NCBI GenBank assembly: GCA_005406025.1
Contig: BGZK01000139.1
Location: 558,001 to 622,000, forward strand
Reading direction: 5' to 3'
DNA from: Eumeta japonica
Taxonomy: Eukaryota > Arthropoda > Insecta > Lepidoptera > Psychidae
Length of the DNA stretch: 64,000 nucleotides
The notes beneath the pieces were generated by a model that was not told the origin of the DNA, ran no database searches, and worked only from the letters and a program-made list of their open reading frames with translations. This document shows, piece after piece, positions 24,801 through 40,300 of this stretch; position 1 is the first letter of the stretch; the number at the start of each line of letters is the position of its first letter. The position numbers and the translations under genes are program-made.

Positions 24801-27800
24801 AAGTAGCTTCTGTATTTGCACTAAATAGAAGTCACACTTTTTCTTCCGCATGGATGAACGTGGTCATTCACAAAAAAAAAACTGACAAGTCAAGGCTAAG
24901 TGTGAGCACCATCTGATTGGCTGTCATTGTATGGCATCTCGTCTACACGATCACGTTACAAAACACATCACACGCTCTGGTTTGGGCACCATCGTGCACT
25001 CCCACTTTACATATGTTATAATAGTACATTTTTCATTAGCAACCCTGGAAGTGCCCAAAATCAATTGAGATAGAATCATGCAGATAGAAATTTTTTTCTG
25101 TTTTCTTAATGAATTGGAAGTAAATGAATAAAACACTTGATATTAATGATTAATTACAATATTCATCAAAAAAAAATAATTCGACAACAATAATAATAAT
25201 AAGTACCAAAAGAATTAACAAAACATTAAAAAAACATAACTAAAATCACCTGTTCTTGTTGACTGCACTACTTTTTACATTTTCCTTCTCTTTTAATTCA
25301 ACTTCTAGTAGTCCAATTGAATCTTGTAAAGATTTCAACTCTATAATATACTTTTCATGGTTTGATTCAGACTGCTTTAAATTTTCTTGTAGGGTACATA
25401 CTTCTTGGACCTAGAACAAGAATAGTTTGCTAAAGTACTTCTACCCAGTACTAGTTATAATTGACTGTTATAATATTCATACTCTCTATGCTGTTCATAA
25501 ATTTATATGAAGTTTGATGAAGAATTTGATGTTCAGTTACTTAAGAAAGATGTTCTAGAGGCTCCATTCATACAGGTAAATTTTTTTTCCTGTCCATCCT
25601 GTACAAAATTTTGCATCAATAATTTCTTATGCATAATGTTAAATATATTTTTCTAAATAAGTTGTATTAGTTATTTAAATTAAATAGTAATCTTTAAATA
25701 GTGAAATTAACATGATAAGTATATTTGTATATTTAATACGAGTATCACAAAATTAATAAAATTCTTTCCATATATACCTTAATATGTTGCTACTATTGGA
25801 TATTAAATAATATCCAATAGTAGCAATTTTGTGATACTTGTATTAAATATACAGGTTGTTACCTGTATATTTAGGTACAGTGGGTTTTTCACTAGAACTG
25901 TGGTCTCTTAACTTAACCATTTAGAAATAAAATAGAAAAATAAGACCATCTTAAATGTTTTAGATGCTGCTTTTATAACATGTATCTTAATGGTTGCAAT
26001 GCAATCTCAATGGTTGTAGTTAGTGAAGCATTCAACTTTAACAGCCAGATCATTTTCTTCTGCATAGATAAAATGAAGAAGTAAGATAAATAAATGTGAT
26101 GATTAAAATGTAATTCATTTATTAGCCGTCCTTAGCAGTAACATAAAGAAAAAATAATATTTTTTACATTAGAGACAAGGGTCTATTGTAAACTGTCCTA
26201 ACAGTCTTTGGTTGGTTTTTCATGATCAAGCTACATTCCTTACTACTGTTTACAACTGGTTTAATGAGCTCAAATGTGGTCGAACTAATCTAGTTGATGA
26301 TCTGCGTGAGGGATGGCCTTCTACGGCGACGACCAAAGACAACATCAGTGCTGTGCGGCTCATAATAAAGACTGACAAAAGAGTGACCTAGCAGATTCGG
26401 ACAAGCTTAGGCATCGGTATGAGTCAAGTGCATAAAATCCTTTATGAATGCTTTGCGGTTTGTAATTGATGAACAATTTGACCAAAGATCAAAAACTCCA
26501 TTGTATTAATTGTTGCCGCGAAATGATGCAAAGATTTGCTGGTGATGATTCAAATGCTGTATGTATATGACATAGTTACAGGTGACAGAAGCTAGAATTA
26601 CTGTTGCGATCCCGAAACCAAAAGACAGTCTGCTCAATGGGTGTTTCTTTTTGAGGAGTTGACTACTAAAGTAAAACAAAGTCAAAGCGTTGGAAAAAAG
26701 ATGGTGGTCTCTTTCTTCGAAATGACAAGTCATTATGCAACAACTGTTTTTCCTCTTGTTTTGGAAAAATAACCTCACAGTAGGATTCTCCTTCATCATG
26801 TCAAAGCCTCACCACACCGCCAGACAAACAACGAACTATTTGAGAAAATTAGGTATAGAAATACTGGCTCAACTGCTTTACAGCTCCGACCTTGTACCAT
26901 GCATTTTTACTTATTTCGTAAAATAAAAGAACAATTTCCAGGAAAGTACAGACGCCGAGAAAGCAGTGGCTGTAGGCTCTCGAAGCAACCCTTAAGTGCA
27001 AGTGGGCAAAATTACTCTCAGTGGTTTCATTGAATGCAGAGCTGTATTGATCTCAATAAACACTATTTTGAAAGGGAATGATAATAAAAATGAGTTGCTA
27101 GTCATTTTAGTCATACTTTTTATAAGAACTTTTAGATTGACCCACATGTATATATATACATACATACATACATACAGGTAGATTTAATCATACATTTTTT
27201 CGCAAATATTCATAATTTCCTTCTTTTTTAGAACAACTTTGTCAAAGTAACTATAACATGAATATATCATTGAAAATACACTTACAAATAATATAGACAC
27301 AACCCTAATAATTATTCAGCCAGGCTACTAGCGCAGGCGCGGTGCGGTCACGGCGCGACGCGATGAATTCGAGTTTCGCCCCGCGCTCGGGCTCCTACTA
27401 CGGACACTTAATACGCTATTTATAGCCCGTCGCACCGCTAGCGCGCTAACCGCGACATATTATTTTTAAAGAATTTATCTAACCACTTATCTATAAATGA
27501 CACTTAATTCCGTCAGTAATGTAAAGGTCGCCGATGGTATTATTGAATTAGTCTTTGATTTTCTACATATGTTTCATTCTCCTCTAAACAAACAAGGCAA
27601 ATTATCGCATAAACGATACGCAATATTATTTGCGAATTTGCAGGTTGGTGACTGTCAGGATAAGTATCAAAGTATTTGAGCCACAGCAATGTCACTTCTG
27701 CAAACTCCCCAACAATAAATTATGTTTGCATACTCGATACCAGTGAAAGGCATTGTTATTAAACACTTCAATATTAATCACACACAATTTTAGTTTCAAA

Positions 27801-28275
27801 AACGTTAATATCGTAAACTTTACATTTCTAATTGTATACTATACTATTATTACAAATACTATACTGTACTATTATTACAAATACAATACTATACTATTAT
27901 TACAAATACTATACTATACTATTATTACAAAAATCGTCTCTATCGTAAAAAATAAAACAACGAATAAGCAAAGCACCTATAGTTTATCAGTGCAAGTTCA
28001 CGATTGATCGCGGCTATGCGAATCGGTTCACTGGCCGGCCGCGCGTATGCGATTGGCTACTTACTTCTCGCACCCCTATGGCGCGGTACCGCAGACGGTA
28101 ATTTCTACCTATGCGTCAGCTATTGTTAAGGATACCAGTAGATCATTTTTAAATAGATGTTCTAGGTCATTTTATTCAGAAAAAGCTACTTCAACGATCA
28201 TGGTTTCTTTCCCGAGGTTGTTTTATAAGATGTGATTATGAATATTTACGAAAAGGTGCATGATCGAATCCCGTC

Positions 28276-28316
<41 letters not shown>

Positions 28317-31300
28317 TATTAGTATATAAATTAAAAAAAAAAAAACAGATATTCTGAATATTAATTTTAGTAAATTAGAAAGTGGAAACAAACAAAAATG
28401 TAACATGAATAAATTAAAAAAAATGCATTTACCTTCTTTTGTATGTTTAAATATTCCTCTTTTAGCTTGTTTTTCTTCTGCATCATAGACTGCAGTTTTT
28501 TTGTGTGCTCATTAAGTTTACTTTGATTACTTTTGATTTTAAGTTTGAGTGCATTAATTTTCTGTCTAAGAGCACTTTGTTTCTCTGTTGCTTCATCAAA
28601 AGTCATTTCACCTTCCAATCCTGCACATTGTGCTTTTATCTTTTCAAACTGCCAAAAAATTTGTGATTAAAGTTTTAATATACTTTATATACATGCAATT
28701 ATATGTATACAAATTTATTATTCAATTATATATATGTAAACATTTTGGAAGATGTAAATGACAACTTACATCTTTAGTTAAAGCTTTTATTTCACGAAGA
28801 AATCCATCCAAAAGTGGCATATCTCCAAGTAAATTTTTGGCAGTCTGTAACTTGTGTTCAGGTTCCATAAGCGACATTTGCTGTTCTTCTAGTGATTCTG
28901 TAGTTTCATTCAAGCGCTAAAAGAATTATAGTTTAATAAAGCTTATAAAAATAATGATAAATATGGCAGACGAATGAGATTTACACACACAAATATTTCT
29001 AAGAAAATAAGTGCAAAACTTATCAAAAAGTTTTATTTATTTTAAGACATATTTCCGACACAAATTTATTACATAAAGATTTAAAATATGACACTACAAT
29101 TATTGCAGTTGAAATGTTATACCTGAAAATATTTTTCATTAATTGTAATCACATAACAGCATAAAAAAAATTACTGAGACAACTTTGACATTACTGTTAT
29201 TTGATAAATCATGATTCGGGGTTTCCACCATTTATTCTAAAACCATTGATTATATTAGTCCATGCAAATGTCACCTTATCAAGGTCAGCCAGTCTTTTTT
29301 CCAGTTGAGGTATATCATTTTCTTTTAGATTTTTTATTTTTTCATTAACAGCTTTCAAACCAAGTAAATCATCTTTTTTCGCAGATACTTTTTGCAGCTC
29401 TTCAGTGCATTTTTCTAGTTTTCCAGGCACATCCATTACTTTAGTTGTAAGGTCTGACAATAATTCGTCTACCTGTTACAAAAATTTAATTTGTGTACAT
29501 TTGAAAAACTATTTATTTATTAATCAAATGAAGAATATACCTCTGCGTTTGTATCAAATCCACGATTACAGAGAGGGCAGCTGTTGTTTTCTTCTAGTTG
29601 TTTTTTATATTTCGTGATAATAAATATGGATGATTGTAAGGTGTTTTGATCATCCTAAAAAATATTATAACATTAGTTACACAGATATTAATTTAACATG
29701 TACAGTGTCACATCCTCATTTGCTATTTTTCTTTTTGATGTGTTTAACTTCATGAGGGGTAAAGTTTTCTATGATCTTAATCATAATTAATACCAAAAAA
29801 AAAAAACAGCTTTACTGAAGTCACCATCTGTTGTAATGCTTTTAAAGTTTGCATTTTTAAATTGCAATGTATCATAAAAAAAAAATTAAACCTAATTGTT
29901 TTTATAACAATTATTTAAAAAAAATGCAAAACTTTTTTTACATTAATTCCTTTTGATGTAGTGATTATTTCCTATAAACTAATCAATATCCAAAACCATT
30001 CATAAATATAATTAGGTTATGATGGCCTAGTTCTACCAACAACTATTAAAGTTGTATTTTTGAGTTATAGTCAAGGAGATGATAAAAATAGAAATAGAAG
30101 AAGCAGTTTTAACTGAAAGAGTGACATTCAGTTATTTATACAAGTAATATTGACAGAAATCCTGTGGACGCAAGTCATATTGGATATCTTTGACACATCA
30201 CGATAATGTTACATTTCAAATTTGAATTTTTAAATTAAGTCTGTTAGAAGTTTTTAAAAAACTTCCACACGGATTGGATAGAGTTATAAGAGTTCCGGTT
30301 TTTTCCTTTTGAAGGATGGAATCTTAATATGCACATGAATGATTCTTAACCATTCCATTTATTTACTTATAAAGTTCTTCTCAGTAACAAATTTTTCTAC
30401 TACAATAATAGGTTAAAGGCATATCTATGGTGATTGATTATTTAGTATTATCATTTTATTCGTAATAAGTGAAAAGACACTACTTGTCTGTTTTTTCTTA
30501 CATCATGTGAAAACCTGACTTACAAAATCATAAATTTTCATAGTGATCAAACAACATATGCTATAAGTATTTCTTTTTACTACAAGACATGCAAATATAG
30601 TAATTATAAAAGTCTAATGCAAAAATATCTATATGCAATACATTAATTTGATTGACTGTGCAGAATTCAGATTTCTTCTGACTTTGGAAATATCCAGATT
30701 GTTTGAACCGTAGTAATGGGACAGGTTGAATGAAGAACTCAATAAATTTTAACCTTTAACCAATAAATATAAAGCTTGTTTTTCTTACTTATTGCTTAAA
30801 CAAATATGATGTCTTTATTTTGAATCTTCTGTTTTATCACTGTGAATTAATGCTCATAGAATGAATATGGGAAACACTAAAATCATATGTCGGAAGAAAT
30901 AATACAACTTTTAAAACGGCTGAACTATAGGAATTATTAAAAGGATTGAGTCAAATTGGTCTTCTTTAAATAAATGTATAATTCAAACTTTAAAAAAGAA
31001 AATAAGACATTTGATGAATTAATCAATACAGTGACTGATGCAACTATCCCTAATTTTATAATGGACGCTTCAGATGAAAACAGTGATTATGATAGTTCTG
31101 AATAATAAAGAAAAACACAAAATAAATAGATCTAATAAATAAAATATTCAAATATTCACCTCATTTTCATAGTTCCTAATTATTAACTTTATTTATTTAT
31201 TTGTTCCCGTAATGATTTCCCATCACTAAATATGTTTATAGTTACTGAGATGCTGTATTTGTTTATATGATGTAACAAGTAAAGAAAACAGATTTTAACT

Positions 31301-34300
31301 AGAACATGAGAGATAATCACAAAAGAATAACCAAGACAAAACTGCAGAAATGTTATTACTTTTTTAAATATCGTTTAAGTCTCGATGTTGGTGAATTGCC
31401 ATCTCTTTAATTTCATTTAGCAATTAACGTTTTTGTGTTTTGATGCAACATTCTGTGTTATTCTTTTTAGAATTAGAAAAGAAACATTATATGTATATTT
31501 TTATGTATTATAACATAGAATATTTTTTTCTTATGACAATCGTGTAATAGTTTGAAGATACACCTGAAGTTTTTCAACACTAGCATTTAGTTTGGCAAGA
31601 GTGGCATCATACGATTGTGTTCCACATGCTTTATACAACTGATCTTCTGCAGCAGTAAGTTCCTCGCGTCGACCTTTGAGAAGCTCTCTGACATGTTTTA
31701 TCTCTGTTTCCAAACTTGTTACCTGTGAAATTAAAGTATTATTAATATCATATGTTCTGCTTGTTCATGTAGCCTCAAGTCGCTAGTCCAATCGAAATTG
31801 TTTCATTAATTCAAAAGTTATAAAATTTACACACATATTAATAACGTTAATTTAATTTCCAATATCAAATAACAATAATGTTCTCATGTCTGTGTGACAT
31901 GACATGAAAACATAATTGTAAAAACTGTCAGAATAACTTCCTAAGACTTCAAAACATCGACATCTGATGAAATTAGATTTTCAAAAATGGAGAAAACAAA
32001 TCACTAACTTGGCTCTCTTGGCTTCGCATTACTATTTAGTTAGAAATTCTAATTACAGATTACTTGTTGTGGCCATTAAGGCTAATTAGTGAACAACCTA
32101 GACAAGATTTTTGTCCCTTTTCCGCTTTTAATGCATTTGATTGATTCCATATGGCTCTACTAAATACTTGATATTGCTACTATCATCCAGCATAATATTT
32201 TTGATTCTATCTTTAATTGTCAATCTGCATAACAATACTTATGTTCATTTGACGCTCTACTTGCCATCATAATAAGTATATTGCATTTTATATGATTTTA
32301 AACAATACTGGACTTGTAGATATGTGAATTTAGTCATGGTGAGATTAAAAATGAGTGTCACTGGGAGGAAATATTATTTTGTAACTAATATAGCTTACTA
32401 AGAATTCAAATTGGCATGTTTATGGTATGGCATAATCAATAAGTTATACGTAGAAGGAATTCTCACTGTGGTTTTTATGGTTCAGCATTCATCTAAGAGC
32501 ACGGCGAATTCATTTTCTTTATGATCGCCCTGCCACAGAAGAGCTTTATTTTCCACGCATTTACTGGTAGGATTGTAAGTAGTTAGGTAATAATTTTATT
32601 CGATGAATACTCAAAATAGATTTTTAGACACATCATCGTTAAGTTCTGAATATGAAAATGTGATGATGCGCAATTTTATTATTGTACTGAACACTTTTAT
32701 CGCGCCGTCATATCATTTAACACATGTCGCGTAATCCGCTGCGAACATGCTAAATTTCATCATAGATAAATAAACAGCAATAGTATTTGCACTACTAAAC
32801 CCAACTAATGATTCTAAAAATTTTTTCACTAATGGATATTTGCACTATTATAAGTAAATTAAGCTGTTAACATTTATCCCTGACTTCATCCATGAATTTA
32901 TATTCCTGAGACAATTTTAATATTTCTATAACTTATAGTAAGCTATTTTATGTCCAAATGATATTTCATTTTTTATTTTGATATTAACATTTACCCCCAG
33001 CTTCATCTAAATCAAACTGGGATTAGTAGCATATATCGGAAATGAAGGCTAGAAAGGGACAAAATCTAAAAAGGAAACAAAATCAGAATCAAGAGCGATT
33101 GAGACCAAAATAGAAAAGAGGACTAGAGTTGGGAACGAGTGTGGGGATGGCTAAAAGTGCGACTGGGATACGAATCGAAAATTGATTGATACAAAGGAAA
33201 AATAAAATCCATTTTATGTCCCTGCTGGCAGAGCTGCATTAACTATATGGGCAAGCTATCTACAAGAAAGTGCAGTACAACATCTATCGGGTTAGCTAGT
33301 TTTTTTTTTTTAATTAAAAGTAATGGATGTTCATTATTCAAAAATTCTAATTCAAACCTTTTATAAATATATATTTTTGTGCTGTAGATATTAAATTACA
33401 TACAAATATTACAAAAGTGTCATACTTGAAGATCTTTCTCTTTTATAGATTTTTTCAAAGCATCAACTTCAGTTCGCTTTTGGCGATCAAATTTATTGAC
33501 AGTCACTGCAAAATCTTTTTCTGGCATTTTTCCCAATAGATCTGTCAATGTTGATTTATGTTTGTTGATCAATACATTAAATTGTTTTTCCTTGGTCTTG
33601 AGAGCTTCTTCTTTCAAGTCCTTTTCCTTTACTTTTTCAGTCAATTTCTGCAACTTGGTTATCTAAAAACAAGAATAAATTGAAGTGTACTATGACACAG
33701 AAATCAATATAAAACCTATAAAACCTAAAAGGATTAAAATAGCAATAAATTGAATATGCCATCAAATACTTATAATATGATTAAAATCAAATTCATATTT
33801 CTTTTCAAGAATCATAATAGCAGTCATATGCACAATGAATTCAAACAGGTATACAAAATTGAAAAACTTATCAATTTTAGAAATGTTTCAGTTATTAGCC
33901 CAATGACAGTGGTCTCCTAGCTGTATAATAGATTTTTCTGAAAAATTCATACAATAAAAATAAATTTTTCCCAAGCAAATAGGTTAACAAATTCAAAGTC
34001 TTTTAATTGTTTGTAGCGACTACGACACTTGTTCAGTACATAGTCTATACATTTATTTATTTGATTAAAAATTAATGTTTTTATTGAGTCTTGGTATTTC
34101 TATGTATTTTATGTATATATTTAAAAAACTGACCAAGCGTTTATTTCCAAAATTATTCACGTAATTAGAAAAATTATTTAAAAATCTTAAAATGTTTTAA
34201 AAGAACTGTCGAAGTAAGTATTGCAGTTGATTTTTGCTGAAAAAAATCTTTTTCAGCTTCCATTACTGTATAGAGAACTTACTTTTTCATTCAATGATTC

Positions 34301-37300
34301 CATTTCTTCATCATACTGTTCCATCAATTTTTCATCATCATTAATTTCCTTTTGAGATTCTTCAATATTTAGTTTACTAGCTTCAGTTTCATATTCTCTG
34401 AAAATATGTCAAAAAAAATATTATAAAAAAATTGATAAAAAAAGTTTATAGTTGTATTAATTTTAAATCAGCAACTGTTAAAATACTCACGCCTCAGCAG
34501 CTTCTAATTTTTGTTGTATGGAATCCAACCGTGTCATGGATTCTTTTGCATCCGCTATATCTTTCTCTATTTTTGACATTTCTTTTTTAGTTGATTTGAT
34601 TTCAGATTCCTTGCTTACTATTTTTTGCTTGTGTCTTGCCTAAAATATAGTTTGGATATAAGGTACATTAAAAAGTTCTGGACCCTCTTAAGTTCTATTC
34701 ATACTTGTTCAAAGATTATAAACAAATATGTGTCAAATTATATCATTGTATAAATTTGAAGATATTACTATTTTATGATCCGAAAAGCGCTTTTTTGATT
34801 TGTTCTGACTCACATAAAATGTAAAAAAAAAAATTAAAATGCTAGTAATGTAATGGAAATATGATTGGTGAGATTGAAGGTAAGAACATAACAAATTTAG
34901 AAATAGCATTTAATAGGTTCTACTTACTAGCTACTTAGAATATTAATAAAAAAGTGAAACTTTTTTTATAAATAAAAGTTCATGTTTTAGATTCGTAACT
35001 AAAATTGTGAAGCTATTAGTCATTCAATCGTTTTTATAATTCATCTTTTACATAAACATGGAAATTGAGAATTCGAGTGTTTCTTTAATACTAATTCCAA
35101 TGTTGCACAAAGAGATTGGTAACATAAATCGAGTTTTTGCAACTCTAAATAATACACTACATTTTTCTTTAAGTCACTTATGTAATGGAACATTTAGTCT
35201 GTGCAATAAGCTATTGAGAAAACTGGCTATTTATATTGAAAATGATGAATTGTAAAGATTGATGGAAATAAATTTGCGCTTGAACATTGGGATTGGAGCA
35301 ACATACTAGATGTTAGTATATATACAACATTAACTCAATTGCATTAAATATGTAAAGTAAAAACCAAAAAATGTGTCGAAACTTAGATTGTGTTAATAAA
35401 CTGACATAAAAACTATTTTTCACATTTTAAAGTACATTTTGCAGTTACTGATAATGAATAATGCAATTCGTAAATCCAGGTAAAACTTTAAAACAATTAT
35501 TTAAAAGGAGCTTGCCTAAAGAGTCATAACAGCGACTGTTTGGTGGTCCCACACTAGTGTAATTCATTACTTTGAATGATCTAACAATGAGATAAAAGCT
35601 GATACCCATAGTAAAGCAGTTTGAGAAATTATCATGAAATTGGTAGTAAACCTTGATTCAAAAATAAATAATCACTATCAGTTATATGATATAATTAACC
35701 TAAGAACAAATAGCTAATGTTTAAGACGTTTTAACATTTTAACACTAATGAATTACAGATAAACCCATGTTATTTCTCATATTTACGAAATTTAATTTCT
35801 TTCTCAATTATAAAAAATTACCTCTCAAGAAACAGTAGTAATTTATTTAAAAATAGTAGTGTGTATGATTATTTATATTAATATGATCCAATGCCGGATA
35901 TGGATCATATGAACATAAAGATGGCAAAAGTGTGTGGATATTATGGTTTAACTATTTACAAATATAAAAAAAATATTTTCAATTTTTATGTAAATCACCA
36001 ATTTCACAAGTCATGCATATTTAAAGACTTACTAGTGCATCACGGCTTTGATCTACTAGTTGTTGCAGTTTCTTTTCTTCTGTGTCAGCCTCGGATTTTC
36101 TTTGATCTAAGTCTCGGTGCAGCGATTTTATTTTCTGATTAATTGTGTTTATAGCTTTTACTACATCCTCCTTAGACTCTATTTCATTAACTGTGATCTC
36201 TGTTAAAGATTGATATGGCATTGATAAAATATGACAATGAATAGTATTAATAAGTATAATTTTTGTCAAATATTTCATTCTTAGTATTGTAGTAAAAATT
36301 AATAAACAATTGTTTATGACTTTCTTTTAAGTTTTAAATTACTAAAGTTAGCATTGGTTGTACTCATGTTTATTATAGAAGTAATTTTTACATATTTTAC
36401 ATAATTTCAGTTATGGTGCACTATAAAGACAAACAAGCATTGCCTGCCTTAATGTATCGTTATTAAAAATCAAATAATTACATAAAAGATATAAAAATCA
36501 AAAACAATAATTAATTATTATTTAATAGAACACGCTCTATAGTAAAACATCTATAGCATTTAATGGGTGGTATGATATAATCAAATGGAGGTGCTGTCCA
36601 AGAGTAAGCAATGAATTCTTCTGTTTACATTGTTGTATATGCGTACGACACATATTTACAAAAACATATTTTTGTGCATGATAACCTATCACCATATAAA
36701 TGCAACTTTAGCTACTGGTTAGTATATGACAAAATTAAATCATTCTGTGGTCTGAACACTTGTGTGTAAATAGAGCTTTGCAATTAATATGTGTATGTCA
36801 TTGCTCATTATAGCTCTTGTTTTCATGGAACATCACAATTTAAATAGTTTGATATTGTATTATTGTGTGGTGGAAATAGTAAAAATGTTCAGATACAGTA
36901 GTGAAATTTGTGACAGAAATAACTGCTTATTAAAATTAAACAGTAGTCTAAAATGCATTTAATCGATTTTCTTAGACAGAAAAATAACAAATTCTGCGAG
37001 CTGGCCAGCTATTATTGTTACAAATAGGAAATGTAATTAGAAAATTTTATTATAAATATTTTGAAATGTTTAGTAAGATCACTGCGTGAAAACACAAAAA
37101 TAGATTGTTATATTTTTCATAACAAAATAATGAATTTAATAAAAATCATTTACCTGACAAGTTAGCAGTATCGATAATAAGTGCCTTTCTGTTATCAATT
37201 TTCTCTTGATTTTGCCTCTCTAACATCATGAGTTCTTTGTATTTATCATCATTACTTGACATTTTATCAGCAGTTTTCTGTTCATCCCTGTTGAACTGAA

Positions 37301-40300
37301 ATACATTGCGTTGTGATTCATCCAATTCTTTGCGTTTTTGTTTAACTTGTGTACCATAGTTCTCTGAAATTTGAATTTGATGGTAAGTAGTAGTGGTTGT
37401 GGTTAAGAGTGTTATCTTCAAATGAGAAAATTTCCAGGTTCGATCCTGATCATCACAGGCAATTTTAATCAAATTAAGCCACTTGCTTTGTTTCTCAAAG
37501 AACAAGTTAAGCCGTGAATCCCAGAGGTTGTCATCATACTGGTGACGATGATCATTAGTAATCTCAATATATACTGACCCAGTGTGAAGGGCTTAGGTCC
37601 AAATCCTACAAACTGAAATAAATAGATTGTGGTAGAATATACCTCAGTAATGAGGTATAAACCTGACACAATTCAAATTCTTGAGATAGATGACTGGTCT
37701 TACACATGCTTAAAGTTTCGTACTTTTTTTTTATGAAAATCAAAATGTTTAAATTTCATTATTTTTTAGCCTTCCGATTGTCATAGTATAAATAAAAATT
37801 TGTTACAAATGCACATAATGCAAAATCTCAACAACGTCTATGTTTACAATATAGAGGATTTTTTTCCTTTGAGTTATGGCAGTGAAAAGTTCTAATATGA
37901 TTTTCATGACTTTTCAGGGGTACTGAACTGTTGAAAACCCACAGTAACGCTTTTTAAGCAGTACTTTAGCAAAATCAATAAAAATATCTAATATTTGTAT
38001 TATTGTGGGGGTGATGCCTGGTTTGAAACTTTGTGGATGGGACTACTGTTTGAATATTAATTAAAAATAAAACCAAATCATTCACAAAAAAAATTTGGTT
38101 GCCTGTAAAGTCGGTATACGGGCGAAAGTTTTACGTGACAACGACTTTGAATGGTAAAATCATTTTAATGTGAATATTCATTCGTATAGTAGGAAGAAGG
38201 ATGAAATAATAGTAACAATTTAAAACATTTATTTATACAAAGAATTATATTTAAAACATTAATTTATACAAAGAATCTCGCACTGAATTTCATATTAACA
38301 AAATTTTATTTTTACCTTTACACATACATACGTATTTATATACAAATATACATACAATAACTTGCAATACATTTGCAAGCTATGCACTAATTCTCTAGTG
38401 CTGCGCGCGCGGCAGACCGATCATAGTTGAGTGGGAGAGAGACGCAAGGCATTCGGCGGGCCTCTCTCTCGTTCGGTGACTCATCGTTACGTTACCGAGC
38501 GTTACACTTTTTCAAAGTGACTCCCAGCCGCAACCTAATTTAAGACGTTGTCACGTCAAAAGAATAGCATAGAATTTAAGATAATCCACAACAGTATATA
38601 TTTATATGCACCTTTAGTACATAAACTAGTAATAAATGAGTTTACAATTTAAATTATGATGAAAAAATTAAATAAAAAATTTAATGTTCTCCAACCTCAA
38701 AAGATTTAAACTTTATCAAAGTGAATTAATTCCTATTTAGCAAAATTTTAAATTATTTAAAAAACTTTCTTTACACCATGAAATTCTCACTAGTAAGTAC
38801 ATTAAAAGTTAGGAACCATTCTACATGAAAAATTAGTTTTCTTGTGTTGCTATGTAAAAAAAAAATAGAATAGAAAACTTGTATGTAAACTTCCAGGCAC
38901 TTAAATTTTGAAAATAATGGGATGTTTTATCATTGGTCTAGAGGATCAAAAGTCTTCCTCTTTTTTTTCTATAATCATATTTGTTGAACGATTAAAGCTG
39001 ACATAGTGTTTGTTTATTGAAGTGTCCTTATTAAGCCAAGTTGTATAAGTAAATTATAAAGTAATGACAATTTAAAATGAATGTACCTTAGATTTTCAAT
39101 TTAGCAATTAATTTATAAGTTTTTTTGAATAATGCTATAGTCAGAAAATAATCTTTGGTGAATATAAAAATATACTATAAATGAGATCAATTAAATATTT
39201 TAAATACTTACTAATGGTTTCTTGAAGTTCTTCAGTTGTTCCCTCATATATTGTCTTGATGGATTTTGTCAAATCCTGCTCTTGAGTTTTACAGTGTTCT
39301 AATCTAATAAAAACATGAATGGATAAATTTGTGTTACAATAATTCTATTTTATCAAGTATGTAATAATGCTTTCACAATGTTATGGATACATATTAATTT
39401 CAAACATTTACAATACAATTATTTATTTCATATATATTATTATAAAGTAAATATTGTTACATAATCAGTTAAAGAACAAAAAAATAGCAAGAAAAATGTA
39501 TTTACAAAATAAGATATTTATTTTTTATGAGTGGCTTTTATTAAACTTTATTCAAAATATTGTTACCAAATACTCTAGTAGATAATATAAAAAAAATAGC
39601 AGAATAGTCCCCCCTGGCAATAAATAACAGATTAGGACTCCATTTCTTTATATTGAGAATTAAAACATTTCTCAAGGCTGTAAGGGGACATATGAGAGAA
39701 TTTAAACAATGTGGACCTGTCTTCTCTTAGTGACCAGTACATTAAAAAGTGTAATATGTCTAGATAAGCATTTTAGTGGTTTTATACTGCATTCACATAT
39801 CACAGTATAGTTCAATATACACCATCTATTTGTTTTTAATTTAAACCTTGAACCCTCGTTGAAGTATGGACACAACATTTCTTAATTGTATTGAAATCTT
39901 CTCTCTAATAGACATTATCATCTCAGGAAGGTAAACACAATGTTAAAATATTACTCACTTTGATTTTGCCTTGTCCAAATTTTTTTCAACAATTCTTATT
40001 GCATCTAACATGTCTGTAACTTTCTTAAGTTCAATTGCCAACGAAGTCATTTTTTCTTCAGCTTCAGTTATTCTGGTTCCTGTATTAACTATATCTAATT
40101 TCTTTTTATCCATTTCTTCCTTCTTTTCTAACAAAAAGCGAACTTCTTGATCTGTAACAATAATACGGGAATTGTACTGTTAAATACCAGATAATTATCT
40201 GTTACTTATTAAAGACATTAATTAAAATTAAATATTGGTGAATACAAAAAATTATCTTTCTTTACATTGTTCCAGTAAAATTTTAATACTTGACTTCATT

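Noticed and set aside
27835..27931. CRISPR-like array of regularly spaced repeats
   Set aside because: It is a plain head-to-tail tandem repeat without spacers, in animal nuclear DNA.
37146..37669. Longer N-terminal extension and a second frame near rad50 exon 6
   Set aside because: Frame extends into the intron; the family boundary and phase place the acceptor at 37364-37366.
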